Shown here: piece after piece, positions 12,815 to 21,875 of the stretch
Position numbering within the stretch: position 1 is the first letter of the stretch
Layout of the letters: each line of letters starts with the position of its first letter
NCBI RefSeq assembly: GCF_031954525.1
Contig: NZ_CP134867.1
Span: forward strand, 4,340,001 to 4,404,000
Source of the DNA: Dyella sp. BiH032
GTDB lineage: Bacteria; Pseudomonadota; Gammaproteobacteria; Xanthomonadales; Rhodanobacteraceae
DNA: 64,000 nucleotides
Reading direction: 5' to 3'
Program-made: the position numbers and the translations under genes
The notes under the pieces: model-generated
The model's input: the letters and a program-made list of their open reading frames with translations, nothing else
Told to the model about the DNA's origin: nothing
Databases searched by the model: none

Positions 12815-14590
12815 ATGGCGAGCAAGCTGGAGGCGCTGCAGCGCTGGGTCGACGAGGTGGCGGCGCTGACCCGCCCCGCCCGCATCCATTGGTGCGACGG
12901 CTCTGATGCCGAATACCAGGAACTGGTGCAGCAGATGGTGCGCAGCGGCGACCTGGTGGAACTGAACCAGCAGACCCACCCGGGCTGCTATCTGCACCGC
13001 TCCCACCCTTCCGACGTGGCCCGCGTGGAACACCTCACCTTCGTCTGCACGAAGGACCGCGAGGACGCCGGCCCGAACAACCACTGGATGGCGCCGGCCG
13101 AAGCGCACGAGAAGATGGACGAGCTGTTCGCCGGCTGCATGGAAGGCCGGACCATGTACGTCATCCCGTACTGCATGGGCCCGATCGATTCGCCGCTGGC
13201 GCGCTGCGGCGTGGAGATCACCGACAGCCCCTACGTGGTGGCCAATATGCGCACCATGACGCGCATGGGCGCCGCGGCACTGGCGCGCATCGAGAGCGAG
13301 GGCAGCTTCGTGCGTGGCCTTCATTCCGTTGGCGAGCTGGATCCGGAACGCCGTTTCATCATGCATTTCCCCGAAGAGCTGACCATCAAGTCGTACGGCT
13401 CCGGCTACGGCGGCAATGCGCTGCTCGGCAAGAAATGCCATGCGCTGCGCATCGCCAGCTGGCAGGCGCGCGACGAGGGCTGGCTGGCCGAGCACATGCT
13501 GATCGTGGGCATCGAGAATCCGCAGGGCCAGACGCACTACATCGCTGCGGCGTTTCCCTCGGCCTGTGGCAAGACCAATCTCGCCATGCTCATCCCGCCC
13601 GAAGGCTATCGCCAGGATGGCTGGAAGGTATGGACGGTGGGTGACGACATCTGTTGGATGCGCCCCGGCGCGGACGGCCGACTGTATGCGATCAATCCGG
13701 AAGCCGGCTTCTTCGGCGTCGCGCCGGGCACCAGCGCGAACAGCAACCCGAACGCGCTGGCCAGCATCGCGCGCGACACCATCTTCACCAACGTCGCCGT
13801 CACCGCCGACAACCAGCCCTGGTGGGAAGGCCTGCCGGGCGAGCCCGCGCTGGACTGGCAGGGCCGGCCGTACGACCCTGCCAATGGCCCGGCCGCGCAC
13901 CCGAATGCCCGCTTCACGGTGAGCGCGAAGCAGTGCCCGACCTGGTCGCCCAAGGCCGAGGACGCCCAGGGCGTGCCGATCAGCGCGATCGTGTTCGGTG
14001 GCCGCCGGCCGTCGCTGGTGCCGCTGGTGTTCGAGGCCCGTGACTGGGCGCACGGCGTGCTGGTGGGCGGCGCGATGGGCTCGGAGACCACCGCCGCCGC
14101 GACCGGCGCCGTGGGCGTGCTGCGGCGCGACTCGATGGCGATGAAGCCGTTCTGCGGCTATCACTACGGCGATTACTTCGGCCATTGGCTGTCGTTCGAC
14201 AAGCCGGGCGCGCAGCTGCCGAAGATCTTCCACGTGAACTGGTTCCGCAAAGGCAAGGACGGCAAGTTCCTCTGGCCCGGCTTCGGCGACAACCTGCGCG
14301 TGCTCGAATGGATGATCGCGCGCGTGGAAGGCAAGGCCGAGGGCATCGATTCCCCCATCGGCACGCTGCCGGCGCGGCACGAACTCCGCACCGCGGGCTT
14401 GAACGTCGACGACGCGGCACTGGACGAGTTGCTGGACGTCGACCATGCCGGTTGGCAGGCCGAAGCCGCCGCGATCGGCGAGTACCTGCGCGAGTTCGGA
14501 CAGCGCATGCCGCAGCGCCTGCACGACGAACTGCAGCGCGTGGCGGACGCGCTCGCCGGTGAGCCCCGCGCCCAGGCCGTCGCTTCCTGA
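12815..14590 (+). CDS. pckG: Phosphoenolpyruvate carboxykinase (GTP)
   Basis: A 591-residue GTP-dependent PEP carboxykinase, which converts oxaloacetate and GTP to PEP, GDP and CO2 at the head of gluconeogenesis. The kinase-1a P-loop FPSACGKTN contains the conserved reactive cysteine (about C251) and K253. Other family segments include FPEELTIKSYGSGYGGNALLGKKC, seen here from about residue 186, plus VFGGRRP and FHVNWFRKGKDGKFLWPGFG. Length is normal for the GTP class and differs from the ATP-dependent enzyme of enterobacteria. A GTGAGGAA ribosome site precedes the ATG. It is a single-gene unit between TetR and the sigma-factor operon. Confidence 0.97.
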   Translation: MASKLEALQRWVDEVAALTRPARIHWCDGSDAEYQELVQQMVRSGDLVELNQQTHPGCYLHRSHPSDVARVEHLTFVCTKDREDAGPNNHWMAPAEAHEKMDELFAGCMEGRTMYVIPYCMGPIDSPLARCGVEITDSPYVVANMRTMTRMGAAALARIESEGSFVRGLHSVGELDPERRFIMHFPEELTIKSYGSGYGGNALLGKKCHALRIASWQARDEGWLAEHMLIVGIENPQGQTHYIAAAFPSACGKTNLAMLIPPEGYRQDGWKVWTVGDDICWMRPGADGRLYAINPEAGFFGVAPGTSANSNPNALASIARDTIFTNVAVTADNQPWWEGLPGEPALDWQGRPYDPANGPAAHPNARFTVSAKQCPTWSPKAEDAQGVPISAIVFGGRRPSLVPLVFEARDWAHGVLVGGAMGSETTAAATGAVGVLRRDSMAMKPFCGYHYGDYFGHWLSFDKPGAQLPKIFHVNWFRKGKDGKFLWPGFGDNLRVLEWMIARVEGKAEGIDSPIGTLPARHELRTAGLNVDDAALDELLDVDHAGWQAEAAAIGEYLREFGQRMPQRLHDELQRVADALAGEPRAQAVAS

Positions 14591-14704
14591 GCGGCCATGC
14601 GGCCGCGGCGCACGCGCCCGGCCGCCCTTTCTCTAAACCCTGCCGCACCGGGCCGCATCCAAGCTGGCAAGATGATCAGCGCCTGCCCCGCCACCGGAAG
14701 TCCC

Positions 14705-15256
14705 ATGCCACCTGCCGCCGTCGCAGCGCCCGACGATGACGCCGCCGACGTGCGCGCGGCAGCGGACGGCGACCGCGCGGCGTTCCAGCGCTTGTACCGG
14801 CGGCACGCCGATCGCGTGTACGGGGCCGTGTACCGCCTGGCCGGCTACGACCACGCCCGCGCCGAAGACCTGACCCAGGACGCCTTCATACGCGCCTGGC
14901 AGAAACTTGCCGGCTTCCGGCACGAAAGCGCGTTCGGCACCTGGCTGTACCGCCTGGCGGTGAACGTAGCGCTGATGGATATCCGCTCGCGCGGCTCGGA
15001 CCCCGTGAGCACGATGGACGACGACGACCTGCCCGATCACGGCGAAACGCCGTTCTGTGCCGCCGAACGCGACGAATTGGAACGCGCCATCGGCAAACTG
15101 CCGCCCCGGGCGCGCGCCGTGCTGGTACTGCACGACGTCGAAGGCTGGCGGCACGAAGAAATCGGTGCCGAGCTGGGCATGGCCGTCGGCTCGTCGAAAG
15201 CGCAGCTGCACCGCGCACGCGGGTTGCTGCGAAAGGTTCTTGGAGAAGCGTCATGA
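14705..15256 (+). CDS. ECF-type RNA polymerase sigma factor
   Basis: A 183-residue sigma-70 family protein with only regions 2 and 4. Region 2 is recognised by FQRLYRRHADRVYGAVYRL and AEDLTQDAFIRAWQKL; region 4 by LPPRARAVLVLHDVEGWRHE and the recognition helix around GMAVGSSKAQLHRAR. The ATG at 14705 has GGAAG five bases upstream, so it is preferred to the ATG at 14672. The gene overlaps the next by four bases, and the next protein looks like its membrane-bound partner, so this is a sigma/anti-sigma pair. The third gene is an exported DUF4097 protein, suggesting an envelope-related response. Confidence 0.93.
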   Translation: MPPAAVAAPDDDAADVRAAADGDRAAFQRLYRRHADRVYGAVYRLAGYDHARAEDLTQDAFIRAWQKLAGFRHESAFGTWLYRLAVNVALMDIRSRGSDPVSTMDDDDLPDHGETPFCAAERDELERAIGKLPPRARAVLVLHDVEGWRHEEIGAELGMAVGSSKAQLHRARGLLRKVLGEAS

Positions 15257-15687
15257 ACGAACTCGAATGGCATCGCCAGATGCGTGCCCTGCGCCAGCCG
15301 GTCAATCCGCGGCGCGATCTCTGGGCCGACATCGAAACCAGGCTGGATGCCGACAGCCCCGTGGCGCGAAGCACGCAGCCGCGCGCGCCGCGCCGCCAGG
15401 CCTGGCTGCTCGCCGCGAGCTTCGCCGGTCTCTCGCTGCTCGCCGTGGCGCTCAATCACCAGCTACGCGTGGCCGAGGCTCCCATGGCGATCGAAGCCCG
15501 TACGGCCGATACCTGGAAGCCCACCGACCCGCGCCTCGCCGGCGCGGCGGTGGAACTGGATGCGGCACGCATCGAACTGCAGCAGGCCATCCAGCAGGCG
15601 CCTCATTCGCCCTCGCTGCAGCGTTTGCTGGACCGTACCGAGAAACGACAATCGCAGTTGCGCCAGCTGGAACGGCAGGCAGGCTGA
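15253..15687 (+). CDS. Probable anti-sigma factor, single membrane segment
   Basis: A 144-residue protein whose ATG overlaps the sigma factor stop. A hydrophilic N-terminal part of about 47 residues (MNELEWHRQMRALRQP...) is followed by one transmembrane segment around 48-66 (AWLLAASFAGLSLLAVAL) and a C-terminal periplasmic part rich in Ala, Gln and Leu that should form a coiled coil. No zinc-binding HxxxCxxC motif is visible. The position, topology and translational coupling argue for an anti-sigma role; there is no sequence motif proving it. Confidence 0.72.
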   Translation: MNELEWHRQMRALRQPVNPRRDLWADIETRLDADSPVARSTQPRAPRRQAWLLAASFAGLSLLAVALNHQLRVAEAPMAIEARTADTWKPTDPRLAGAAVELDAARIELQQAIQQAPHSPSLQRLLDRTEKRQSQLRQLERQAG

Positions 15688-15705
15688 GTCAACCGGAGCA
15701 AGCTC

Positions 15706-16608
15706 ATGAAAACCTTCCGCTATCTTCCCGTTCTGCTGGCGCTGTCGATCGGCCAGGCACTCGCCGATACGCCCATCAATCTCAGCCATGACGCCAACCC
15801 GAACGTGCGGTTGGAGATCAGCAACATCAAAGGCGCGGTCACCGTGACGGCCTGGGATCGCAACCAGGTGCAGGTGAGCGGACGCCTCGGCGAGGGCGCG
15901 AAGCCCCTGGCCATCGAGGGCAATAACAGCCATCTCGAAATCAAGGTGGAGCCGCAGAGCCGGTCGGGCTGGTTCAACTGGAACAGCGACACTTCCATGG
16001 GCAATACCTCGCTCGACGTGCGCGTGCCCAAGGGGGCTTCGCTGGACGTCGAAGTGGTCAGCGCGCCCATGGGCATCGACGGTATCGACGGCGGCCAGAT
16101 CAAGGTCAATTCGGTGAGCGGCAAGGTGCGCATCAACGCGCGCTCGCCTTCGGTGGATGCCGAGAGCGTCAGCGGCAGCCTGGAGTTGGCCGGCCATGCA
16201 GAGAAGGTGAATCTGCAGACCGTCAGCGGCGACATCCTTGCCCCGTCGGTAGGACACGAAGCGGAACTGCAGACCGTCTCCGGCCGCATTCACGTGAACG
16301 GCGGGCCATGGAAGCGACTCAACCTGAGCACCGTCTCCGGCGACGTGCAGATCGGCGGCGGCATGGCGCCCGGCGGCGACATGAGCGTGGACAGCATGAG
16401 CGGCGACGTGCAGGTGCAGACGCCGTCCAATCTCGCCGCCCAGATCCACGCCAATACGTTCAGCGGCGACCTGCGCAGCGACTTCGGCACGCCGCGCAAG
16501 GTGGAACACGGCCCCGGCACCGAGCTGGACGCCACCGCCGGCGGCGGCGGCTCGCGGATCAAGATCGAGACATTCAGCGGCGACCTGCGTATCCGCCGGC
16601 AGGACTGA
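15706..16608 (+). CDS. Exported DUF4097 family beta-repeat protein
   Basis: A 300-residue protein with a signal peptide (cleavage probably after QALA at about 20). The mature part is a regular beta solenoid-like array in which short units of the type SVSGKVRI, SVSGSLEL, TVSGDIL, TVSGRIHV, TVSGDVQI, SMSGDVQV, TFSGDLRS and TFSGDLRI recur every 16-35 residues. This pattern is characteristic of the DUF4097 adhesin-like family. It lies 18 bases after the anti-sigma gene and is the last gene of the sigma operon, ahead of a strong terminator. Molecular function is unknown; a periplasmic or cell-surface structural role in the sigma-controlled response is an inference. Confidence 0.85.
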   Translation: MKTFRYLPVLLALSIGQALADTPINLSHDANPNVRLEISNIKGAVTVTAWDRNQVQVSGRLGEGAKPLAIEGNNSHLEIKVEPQSRSGWFNWNSDTSMGNTSLDVRVPKGASLDVEVVSAPMGIDGIDGGQIKVNSVSGKVRINARSPSVDAESVSGSLELAGHAEKVNLQTVSGDILAPSVGHEAELQTVSGRIHVNGGPWKRLNLSTVSGDVQIGGGMAPGGDMSVDSMSGDVQVQTPSNLAAQIHANTFSGDLRSDFGTPRKVEHGPGTELDATAGGGGSRIKIETFSGDLRIRRQD

Positions 16609-16637
16609 AGCGCGCTCGCGCGGGCCGCGCAAACGAA

Positions 16638-16672
16638 GACGCCGTCGCTGGCTGGCGACGGCGTCTTTTTTT
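16638..16672 (+). terminator. Intrinsic terminator of the sigma-factor operon
   Basis: An 11-bp perfect stem GACGCCGTCGC/GCGACGGCGTC with a six-base loop is followed directly by seven T. It ends the sigma/anti-sigma/DUF4097 operon and stands 35 bases from the stop codon of the convergent gene, for which it may also act. Confidence 0.9.
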
Positions 16673-16706
16673 ATGCGGAGACTTCGTGGATCGGAACCGA
16701 AGCGCT

Positions 16707-17621
16707 TCAGAGATCCTGGTGGTACTGCACATACGGCGTACGCGACTGGTCCGGTTCGGGACCGGCCGGCGTATTCACGGCGTTGCCCGACGACCACACG
16801 TTCTGCGCGCCGATGCTCAGTTCGCCCTGCCAGGGCAGGCGCAGGGTCACGCCCAGGTCGATGCTGCTCCAGCGGCGGTCGCTGTTGTAGCCAGCGCCAG
16901 GCAGTGCAGGCTGCATCACGCGCCCCACCACGCCGCCGCTCAGCGGGCCGCGATCGACGCCGAAGCTCAGCGCCTTCTGGTCCAGCAGGTTGACGCCCAG
17001 CACGTTGCCCGGCAGCAGCCGGACGCGTCCCACGCTGGCGCCGAGATCGATGCCGCTCTTGCTGTCCAGCGCCACGCGCCCGCGGGCATTGAGCTGGGCG
17101 CTGCTGTCGAAGGCACTCAGCCCGTTCACGCCCGCCGGAGCGCCAGGCAGCAGGCGCGGCAGCACGGACGTGTTGTTCGGCGTGCTGTTGGCGCCGAGGC
17201 TGAGGCCGACGCTGTAGCGGCCGCTGGTGTAGGTCGCCCCCACCTCGCTGCCGATCACGCGCGGCGCGCGGTTGTTGGCCCAGCTGTGTTCACTGACGCC
17301 GACGTGGGCCTGCAGATTGGAACCCAGGCCATAGGTCAGGTCGGTGGAGACGGCGCGCGAAGCGTCCACCACGCTGAACTGCAGCGGGGCATCATTGCGC
17401 TGTGCGGCGCCGAAGGTGCCGCTGTCGGCCTTGAGCGCAAGCCACCGGCCATCGCTTCCCCGCCACAACGGCACGGCCGTGCCGGGTCCGACCTGGACCA
17501 CCTGGTCGGGTTGCTGGGTCAGGAGACGATTGGCCAGATCATGCGTATCGCCGGCCAGCGACTGCCCTGCCGCGGCGAGCGGCATCAGCAGAACGGGCAC
17601 GGACAGCAACAGACGACGCAT
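16707..17621 (-). CDS. Exported beta-barrel-like protein of unknown function
   Basis: A 304-residue protein with a signal peptide (MRRLLLSVPVLLMPLAAAG, cleavage near residue 19-22). The mature part alternates hydrophobic and polar residues in many short beta strands with Gly, Asn and Ser turns, for example YSVGLSLGAN and SIDLGVTLRLP; it ends in an aromatic/hydrophobic tail (YVQYHQDL). This suggests an outer-membrane barrel or periplasmic beta protein. No named family was recognised. It is a single-gene unit, convergent with the DUF4097 gene and divergent from the GGDEF-EAL gene. Confidence 0.7.
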   Translation of the reverse strand: MRRLLLSVPVLLMPLAAAGQSLAGDTHDLANRLLTQQPDQVVQVGPGTAVPLWRGSDGRWLALKADSGTFGAAQRNDAPLQFSVVDASRAVSTDLTYGLGSNLQAHVGVSEHSWANNRAPRVIGSEVGATYTSGRYSVGLSLGANSTPNNTSVLPRLLPGAPAGVNGLSAFDSSAQLNARGRVALDSKSGIDLGASVGRVRLLPGNVLGVNLLDQKALSFGVDRGPLSGGVVGRVMQPALPGAGYNSDRRWSSIDLGVTLRLPWQGELSIGAQNVWSSGNAVNTPAGPEPDQSRTPYVQYHQDL

Positions 17622-17807
17622 GGAAATCGACCGACAAGGCTCTTGTGAATGGAACCCACACCCTCCCCAGGGATCGGGTGAGCGGAGCTTACCACAATTT
17701 AACTTTTACATGCACCCTTTTTCCCCGGCTAATTGGGTGACGGGGACCGCAAAATCCCGCCGGGGCGAGTCCCGGCAGAGAGCGGCCGACCCCGCCCGCT
17801 CCGCTCA

Positions 17808-17836
17808 GCGACAACGCTGAACAGAGACGATATAAA
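17808..17836 (+). promoter_or_regulatory. Putative promoter of the GGDEF-EAL gene
   Basis: GCGACA (17808-17813) and TATAAA (17831-17836) are separated by 17 bases. Transcription would begin about 30 bases before the ATG at 17874. The -10 hexamer matches consensus in five of six positions, the -35 in four. Confidence 0.4.
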
Positions 17837-17873
17837 GGCGCATGTGACCTAAGCATGGACCGGTCCACGCCGG

Positions 17874-20768
17874 ATGAGTTCAGTACCCAACAATCCCGCC
17901 CCGATGCCCCCGCGAGCGGAGCCCGGCTCCGCGGCGGCGCATGCAGCCGTGGAAGGGCTGTTCCGGGTGACCGACGTCGCCGGCGTGCTGGACGTCTGCG
18001 CGGAGATGGTCCGCGCCCTGGGCGTGCGGGCCGCCGTGGCCTGGCGGCCGCTGGACGTCGCCGCGGCGCCCTCCGCGCATGGCTTGGTGGACCTGGCCGA
18101 GGACCCCCAGACCCAGCGCATGCTGAGCCTGACCCCTGAGGCCCCGTTGCCGCCCGGGGCCGCCGAGCAGATTGCCTGGCTGGGCCGCATGGCTGCCTCG
18201 CGACTCCGCCAGCTCGCCGAGACTTCGCGGCTGTACGAGGCGATCTCCAGGCTCGCCATGGCCGAGCGCCTGCAGCGGGCGCTGTACGCCATCGCCGACC
18301 AGGCCAGCACCGAGCACAACATGACCGAGATGATGCATGCCCTGCACGGCATCCTCGGCAGCCTGATGTACGCGGAAAACTTCTACGTCGCTCTCTACGA
18401 TCCGGCTACGGACAGTGTGCGCTTTCCGTACTACGTGGACACGATGGACAAGGACCCGCCCTCGCCCGACCAGAGCGTGCCGCTGCAGGACATGCGCCAC
18501 AGCCTGACCTGGAACCTGCTGCAGAGCGGCCAGCCGATCATGGGCTCGATGGACGAACTCTCGCGCCAGCTCGACGGCCGCTTCGTCCTGCTCGGCCCGG
18601 TGTGCGAACACTGGCTCGGCGTTCCCCTGCAGCGCGACGGACGCGTGGTCGGCGGCATCGTGGTGCAAAGCTATCGCGAGGATACGCACTACTCCGAGCA
18701 CGACCGCGAACTGCTCAGCTACGTCGCCAAGCACGTGCAGACCGCGCTGGAACGGCGCGAGGCGCATGCCGAGCTGGAACGACGGGTGGCTAGCCGCACG
18801 GCAGCGTTGCGCGAGGCCAATCGCGTGCTGCGCCAGCAGGTGCTGCAGCGCCAGCGCGGCGAACGCCTGCAGGCGGCGCTGTTCCGCATCGCGGAGCTGG
18901 CCAACGCCTCGGAGAGCCTGGAGAACTTCTACGCGGCAGTGCACCGGGTGATCGGTGGTCTGCTGTACGCGCGCAACTTCTACATCGCGCTGCTGGACGA
19001 GGAACCCAACCAGCTCACGTTCCCCTATTCCGTCGACGAGTTCGACACCGTGCGCCTGCCGCGCTCGCACGGCCGTGGCCTCACCGAGTACGTCCTGCGC
19101 CACGGCAAACCGCTGCTTGCCTCGCCCGAGGACATCGACCGGTTGTCCCGCCAGGGCGAGATCGGGCAGCACGGCTCGCGGTCCGTCTGCTGGCTGGGCG
19201 TGCCGCTGATCTGGGGCGAGCGTGCCATGGGCGTGCTGGCGGTGCAGAGCTATTCGCCGGAACACACCTACGACGTGCGCGACCAGGAGTTGCTGACCTT
19301 CGTCAGCTACCACGTCGCCAACGCGCTGCAGCGCAAGCACACCACCGAATCGCTGAAGCAGGCCTACGCCAGCCTGGAACGCCGCGTCACCGAGCGCACG
19401 CGCGCCCTGGCCCTGGCCAACCGCGACCTGCGCGAACAGATCGCTGAGCGCGAACGCGTCGAGCGCCGACTCAAGTACGAGACCCTGCACGATTCGCTTA
19501 CCGGCCTGCCCAACCGCACGCTTCTGCTGCAGCGCCTGGAACAGGCCCTGCAGCGCTACCACGGCAACCCGCAAGACATGTTCGCCGTGCTGTTCATCGA
19601 CCTGGACCGCTTCAAGGTGATCAACGACTCGGTGGGCCACCTGGTTGGCGACGACTTGCTGTTCCAGGTGGGCGGCCGCATCCGCGCCTGCCTGAAGACG
19701 CGCGACGTGGTCGCGCGACTCGGCGGCGACGAGTTCGCCGTGCTCGCCGAAGGCATTACCGACTACCGGATGGCGCTGGTCATCGCCGAGCGCATCATCG
19801 CCGAGCTGCAGACGCCGTTCCGGCTCGGCGCCAAGGAGATCTTCACTTCCGCGTCCATCGGCATCGCCCTGCCCGGCCCGCACTACCAGCGTCCGGAAGA
19901 ACTGCTCCGCGACGCCGATGCCGCGATGTACCGCGCCAAGGACGAAGGTCGGCATCGCGCCGCCGTGTTCGACGACCGACTGCGCCGCGAGGCGCTCTCC
20001 CTGCTGGAAATGGAAGGCGACCTGCGCCGCGCGCTGGGCCGCAACGAGTTCGTGCCGTTCTACCAGCCGATCGTGTCGCTCGAAGACGGGCGTACGGTGG
20101 GCTACGAAGCGCTGCTGCGCTGGCGTCACCCGGACCGGGGCCTGCTCACGCCCAGTGATTTCCTGGCGGTAGCCGAGGAAAGCGGTTGCTCGGAAAGCAT
20201 CGACTGGCAGATCTTCGAACAGGTCTGCGCGCAGGCCGAAGCGCTGACCGGCAGCGACGGCTTCATCAGCATCAACGTGTCGGGCCGCCATTTCCGCTCG
20301 CCGGACCTGGACCGCCGCCTGCTCGACCTGCTCGCCGCGCACAAGTTGCCGCCGCGCTGCCTGCGCATCGAGGTCACCGAGCGTGCGCTGCTGGAAAACG
20401 CTTCGCAGGTGAAGCGCATCCTGGACAACCTGCGCCAACACGACGTCGGCATCGCGCTGGACGATTTCGGCACCGGCTATTCCTCGCTCAGCTACCTGCA
20501 CCAGTATCCGATCAGCACGCTGAAGGTGGACCGCTCCTTCATCACCGAACTGCCCCGCGAAGGCGGGCACAGTCTCGCGGTGGTGCGCGCCATCCAGGTG
20601 CTGGCCGATTCCCTGCAGATGCAGGTCATCGCCGAAGGCATCGAAGAAGAGGCGCAGCGCGATGCCTTGCTGCGCGTGGGCTGCCGCTATGGCCAGGGCT
20701 TCCTGTTCGCCATGCCCCGCGCGGCCGACGTGTGGCTGCAGCGCGAATACCATTTCGCGCTGCCTTGA
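17874..20768 (+). CDS. GAF-GAF-GGDEF-EAL cyclic di-GMP protein
   Basis: A 964-residue soluble signalling protein. Two related GAF domains (about 130-310 and 325-490) contain the parallel segments LMYAENFYVALYD and LLYARNFYIALLD, which suggests an internal duplication. Each is followed by a coiled coil (ERRVASRTAALREANRVLRQ; ERRVTERTRALALANRDLRE). The GGDEF domain has an intact RLGGDEF, but the I-site position reads KTRD instead of RxxD, so product inhibition may be weakened. The EAL domain has YEALLRW, DDFGTGYSS and FITEL-type surroundings, consistent with phosphodiesterase activity. No membrane segment is seen. It may both make and degrade cyclic di-GMP depending on the GAF signal. Confidence 0.93.
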   Translation: MSSVPNNPAPMPPRAEPGSAAAHAAVEGLFRVTDVAGVLDVCAEMVRALGVRAAVAWRPLDVAAAPSAHGLVDLAEDPQTQRMLSLTPEAPLPPGAAEQIAWLGRMAASRLRQLAETSRLYEAISRLAMAERLQRALYAIADQASTEHNMTEMMHALHGILGSLMYAENFYVALYDPATDSVRFPYYVDTMDKDPPSPDQSVPLQDMRHSLTWNLLQSGQPIMGSMDELSRQLDGRFVLLGPVCEHWLGVPLQRDGRVVGGIVVQSYREDTHYSEHDRELLSYVAKHVQTALERREAHAELERRVASRTAALREANRVLRQQVLQRQRGERLQAALFRIAELANASESLENFYAAVHRVIGGLLYARNFYIALLDEEPNQLTFPYSVDEFDTVRLPRSHGRGLTEYVLRHGKPLLASPEDIDRLSRQGEIGQHGSRSVCWLGVPLIWGERAMGVLAVQSYSPEHTYDVRDQELLTFVSYHVANALQRKHTTESLKQAYASLERRVTERTRALALANRDLREQIAERERVERRLKYETLHDSLTGLPNRTLLLQRLEQALQRYHGNPQDMFAVLFIDLDRFKVINDSVGHLVGDDLLFQVGGRIRACLKTRDVVARLGGDEFAVLAEGITDYRMALVIAERIIAELQTPFRLGAKEIFTSASIGIALPGPHYQRPEELLRDADAAMYRAKDEGRHRAAVFDDRLRREALSLLEMEGDLRRALGRNEFVPFYQPIVSLEDGRTVGYEALLRWRHPDRGLLTPSDFLAVAEESGCSESIDWQIFEQVCAQAEALTGSDGFISINVSGRHFRSPDLDRRLLDLLAAHKLPPRCLRIEVTERALLENASQVKRILDNLRQHDVGIALDDFGTGYSSLSYLHQYPISTLKVDRSFITELPREGGHSLAVVRAIQVLADSLQMQVIAEGIEEEAQRDALLRVGCRYGQGFLFAMPRAADVWLQREYHFALP

Positions 20769-20799
20769 ACCGCCAGGGGATGCTTTTTCCCCCGCGCGC

Positions 20800-21696
20800 T
20801 TATTGCGCAGTGTCGGGTGCGCTGACGCTCGCGTGATTGAGCAGGTGCTCGACGTCGATGCGGTCGAAGGTATAGCGCCTGGCGCAGAACTCGCAGGTCA
20901 CCTCGATCTCGCCCTCGCGCGCTTCGAGCGCCGCTTCCGCTTCTTCGCGCCCCAGCGAGCGCAGCATCGATTCCACGCGTTCGCGCGAGCAGCTGCAGCC
21001 GAAGGCCAGGGGACGCGGCGCGAACAGACGCACCGATTCCTCATGGAACAGCCGGTACAGCAGCTCCTCCGGCGCAGTGGCAAGCATCTCCGCGCCACCC
21101 AGCGTCTCGGCCAGATGCACGACACGGGGCCAGGCGTCCGCGTCGTGCGCGGCATCGTGCCCACCTTCGCCCGGAAGGCGCTGCAGCATCAGGCCGACCG
21201 CGTGCTCGCCGTCCGCAGCCAGTAGCACCTTCGCCGGCAGCTGCTCGGACTGGCTGAAGTAGTTCTCCAGCGCCTGGCCCAGCTCCGCGTGCTGCAGATC
21301 GACCAGGCCCTGGTAGCGTTGGCCGCGATCGGCATGGCCGATGGTGATCGCCATGATGGCGTCGGGCAGATCGGCCAGCGACAGCGGGGCGGGCACCTCG
21401 CCATCCCACCGGGCGAGGCCGCGCAGCTTGCCCTGGTCGCTGCATTCGGCGAACAGCAGGCGCAACGGCCCCTGGCTCTTGAGTTCGATGGAAAGCGAGC
21501 CTTCCAGTTTGATGTTCCCCGTCAGCAGGGCGCTGGCGGCCAGCGATTCGCCCAGCAGCGAGCGCAGCACGGGCGGGTAGTCGGCCCGGCCGGCCACCTC
21601 GCGCCAGGCGGCGCCCAGCCGCACCAGCACGCCGCGCACACCGGCACGCTCCAGCAGGAAGCGGTGCAGCACATCTTCGACAAGAACGGTTTCCAC
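20800..21696 (-). CDS. hslO: Hsp33 redox-regulated chaperone
   Basis: A 298-residue cytosolic holdase that is switched on by oxidation. The zinc-binding cysteines are present as CSC (FGCSCSRERVES) and CEFC (CEFCARRYTFD) near the C-terminus, the redox switch of the family. The N-terminal part starts GTG GAA ACC with GAGAGG nine bases upstream. Family segments such as LLTGNIKLEGSLSIELKSQG and YFSQSEQLP are easily recognised. The gene is convergent with the GGDEF-EAL gene, with 31 bases between them. Confidence 0.96.
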   Translation of the reverse strand: METVLVEDVLHRFLLERAGVRGVLVRLGAAWREVAGRADYPPVLRSLLGESLAASALLTGNIKLEGSLSIELKSQGPLRLLFAECSDQGKLRGLARWDGEVPAPLSLADLPDAIMAITIGHADRGQRYQGLVDLQHAELGQALENYFSQSEQLPAKVLLAADGEHAVGLMLQRLPGEGGHDAAHDADAWPRVVHLAETLGGAEMLATAPEELLYRLFHEESVRLFAPRPLAFGCSCSRERVESMLRSLGREEAEAALEAREGEIEVTCEFCARRYTFDRIDVEHLLNHASVSAPDTAQ

Positions 21697-21875
21697 GGAT
21701 TCGGACCTCTCAGGACAGCCCCGCTAGATGGGGTCGGGCACCGGCCATGCAAGCGGGCTGAGGCACCTCGCGCCGTGCGGGCTGGACGCCCCGAGTGTAT
21801 GCCACCCGCCATGCCGTGCCGGCCTCCCGCCTGGGGCAGCCTCTTATACTGCCGCGTCCTTCCTGACCCGCCGCC

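Noticed and set aside
17880..20753. 957-codon minus-strand frame opposite the GGDEF-EAL gene
   Set aside because: Same reason: high-GC shadow of an unmistakable coding sequence.
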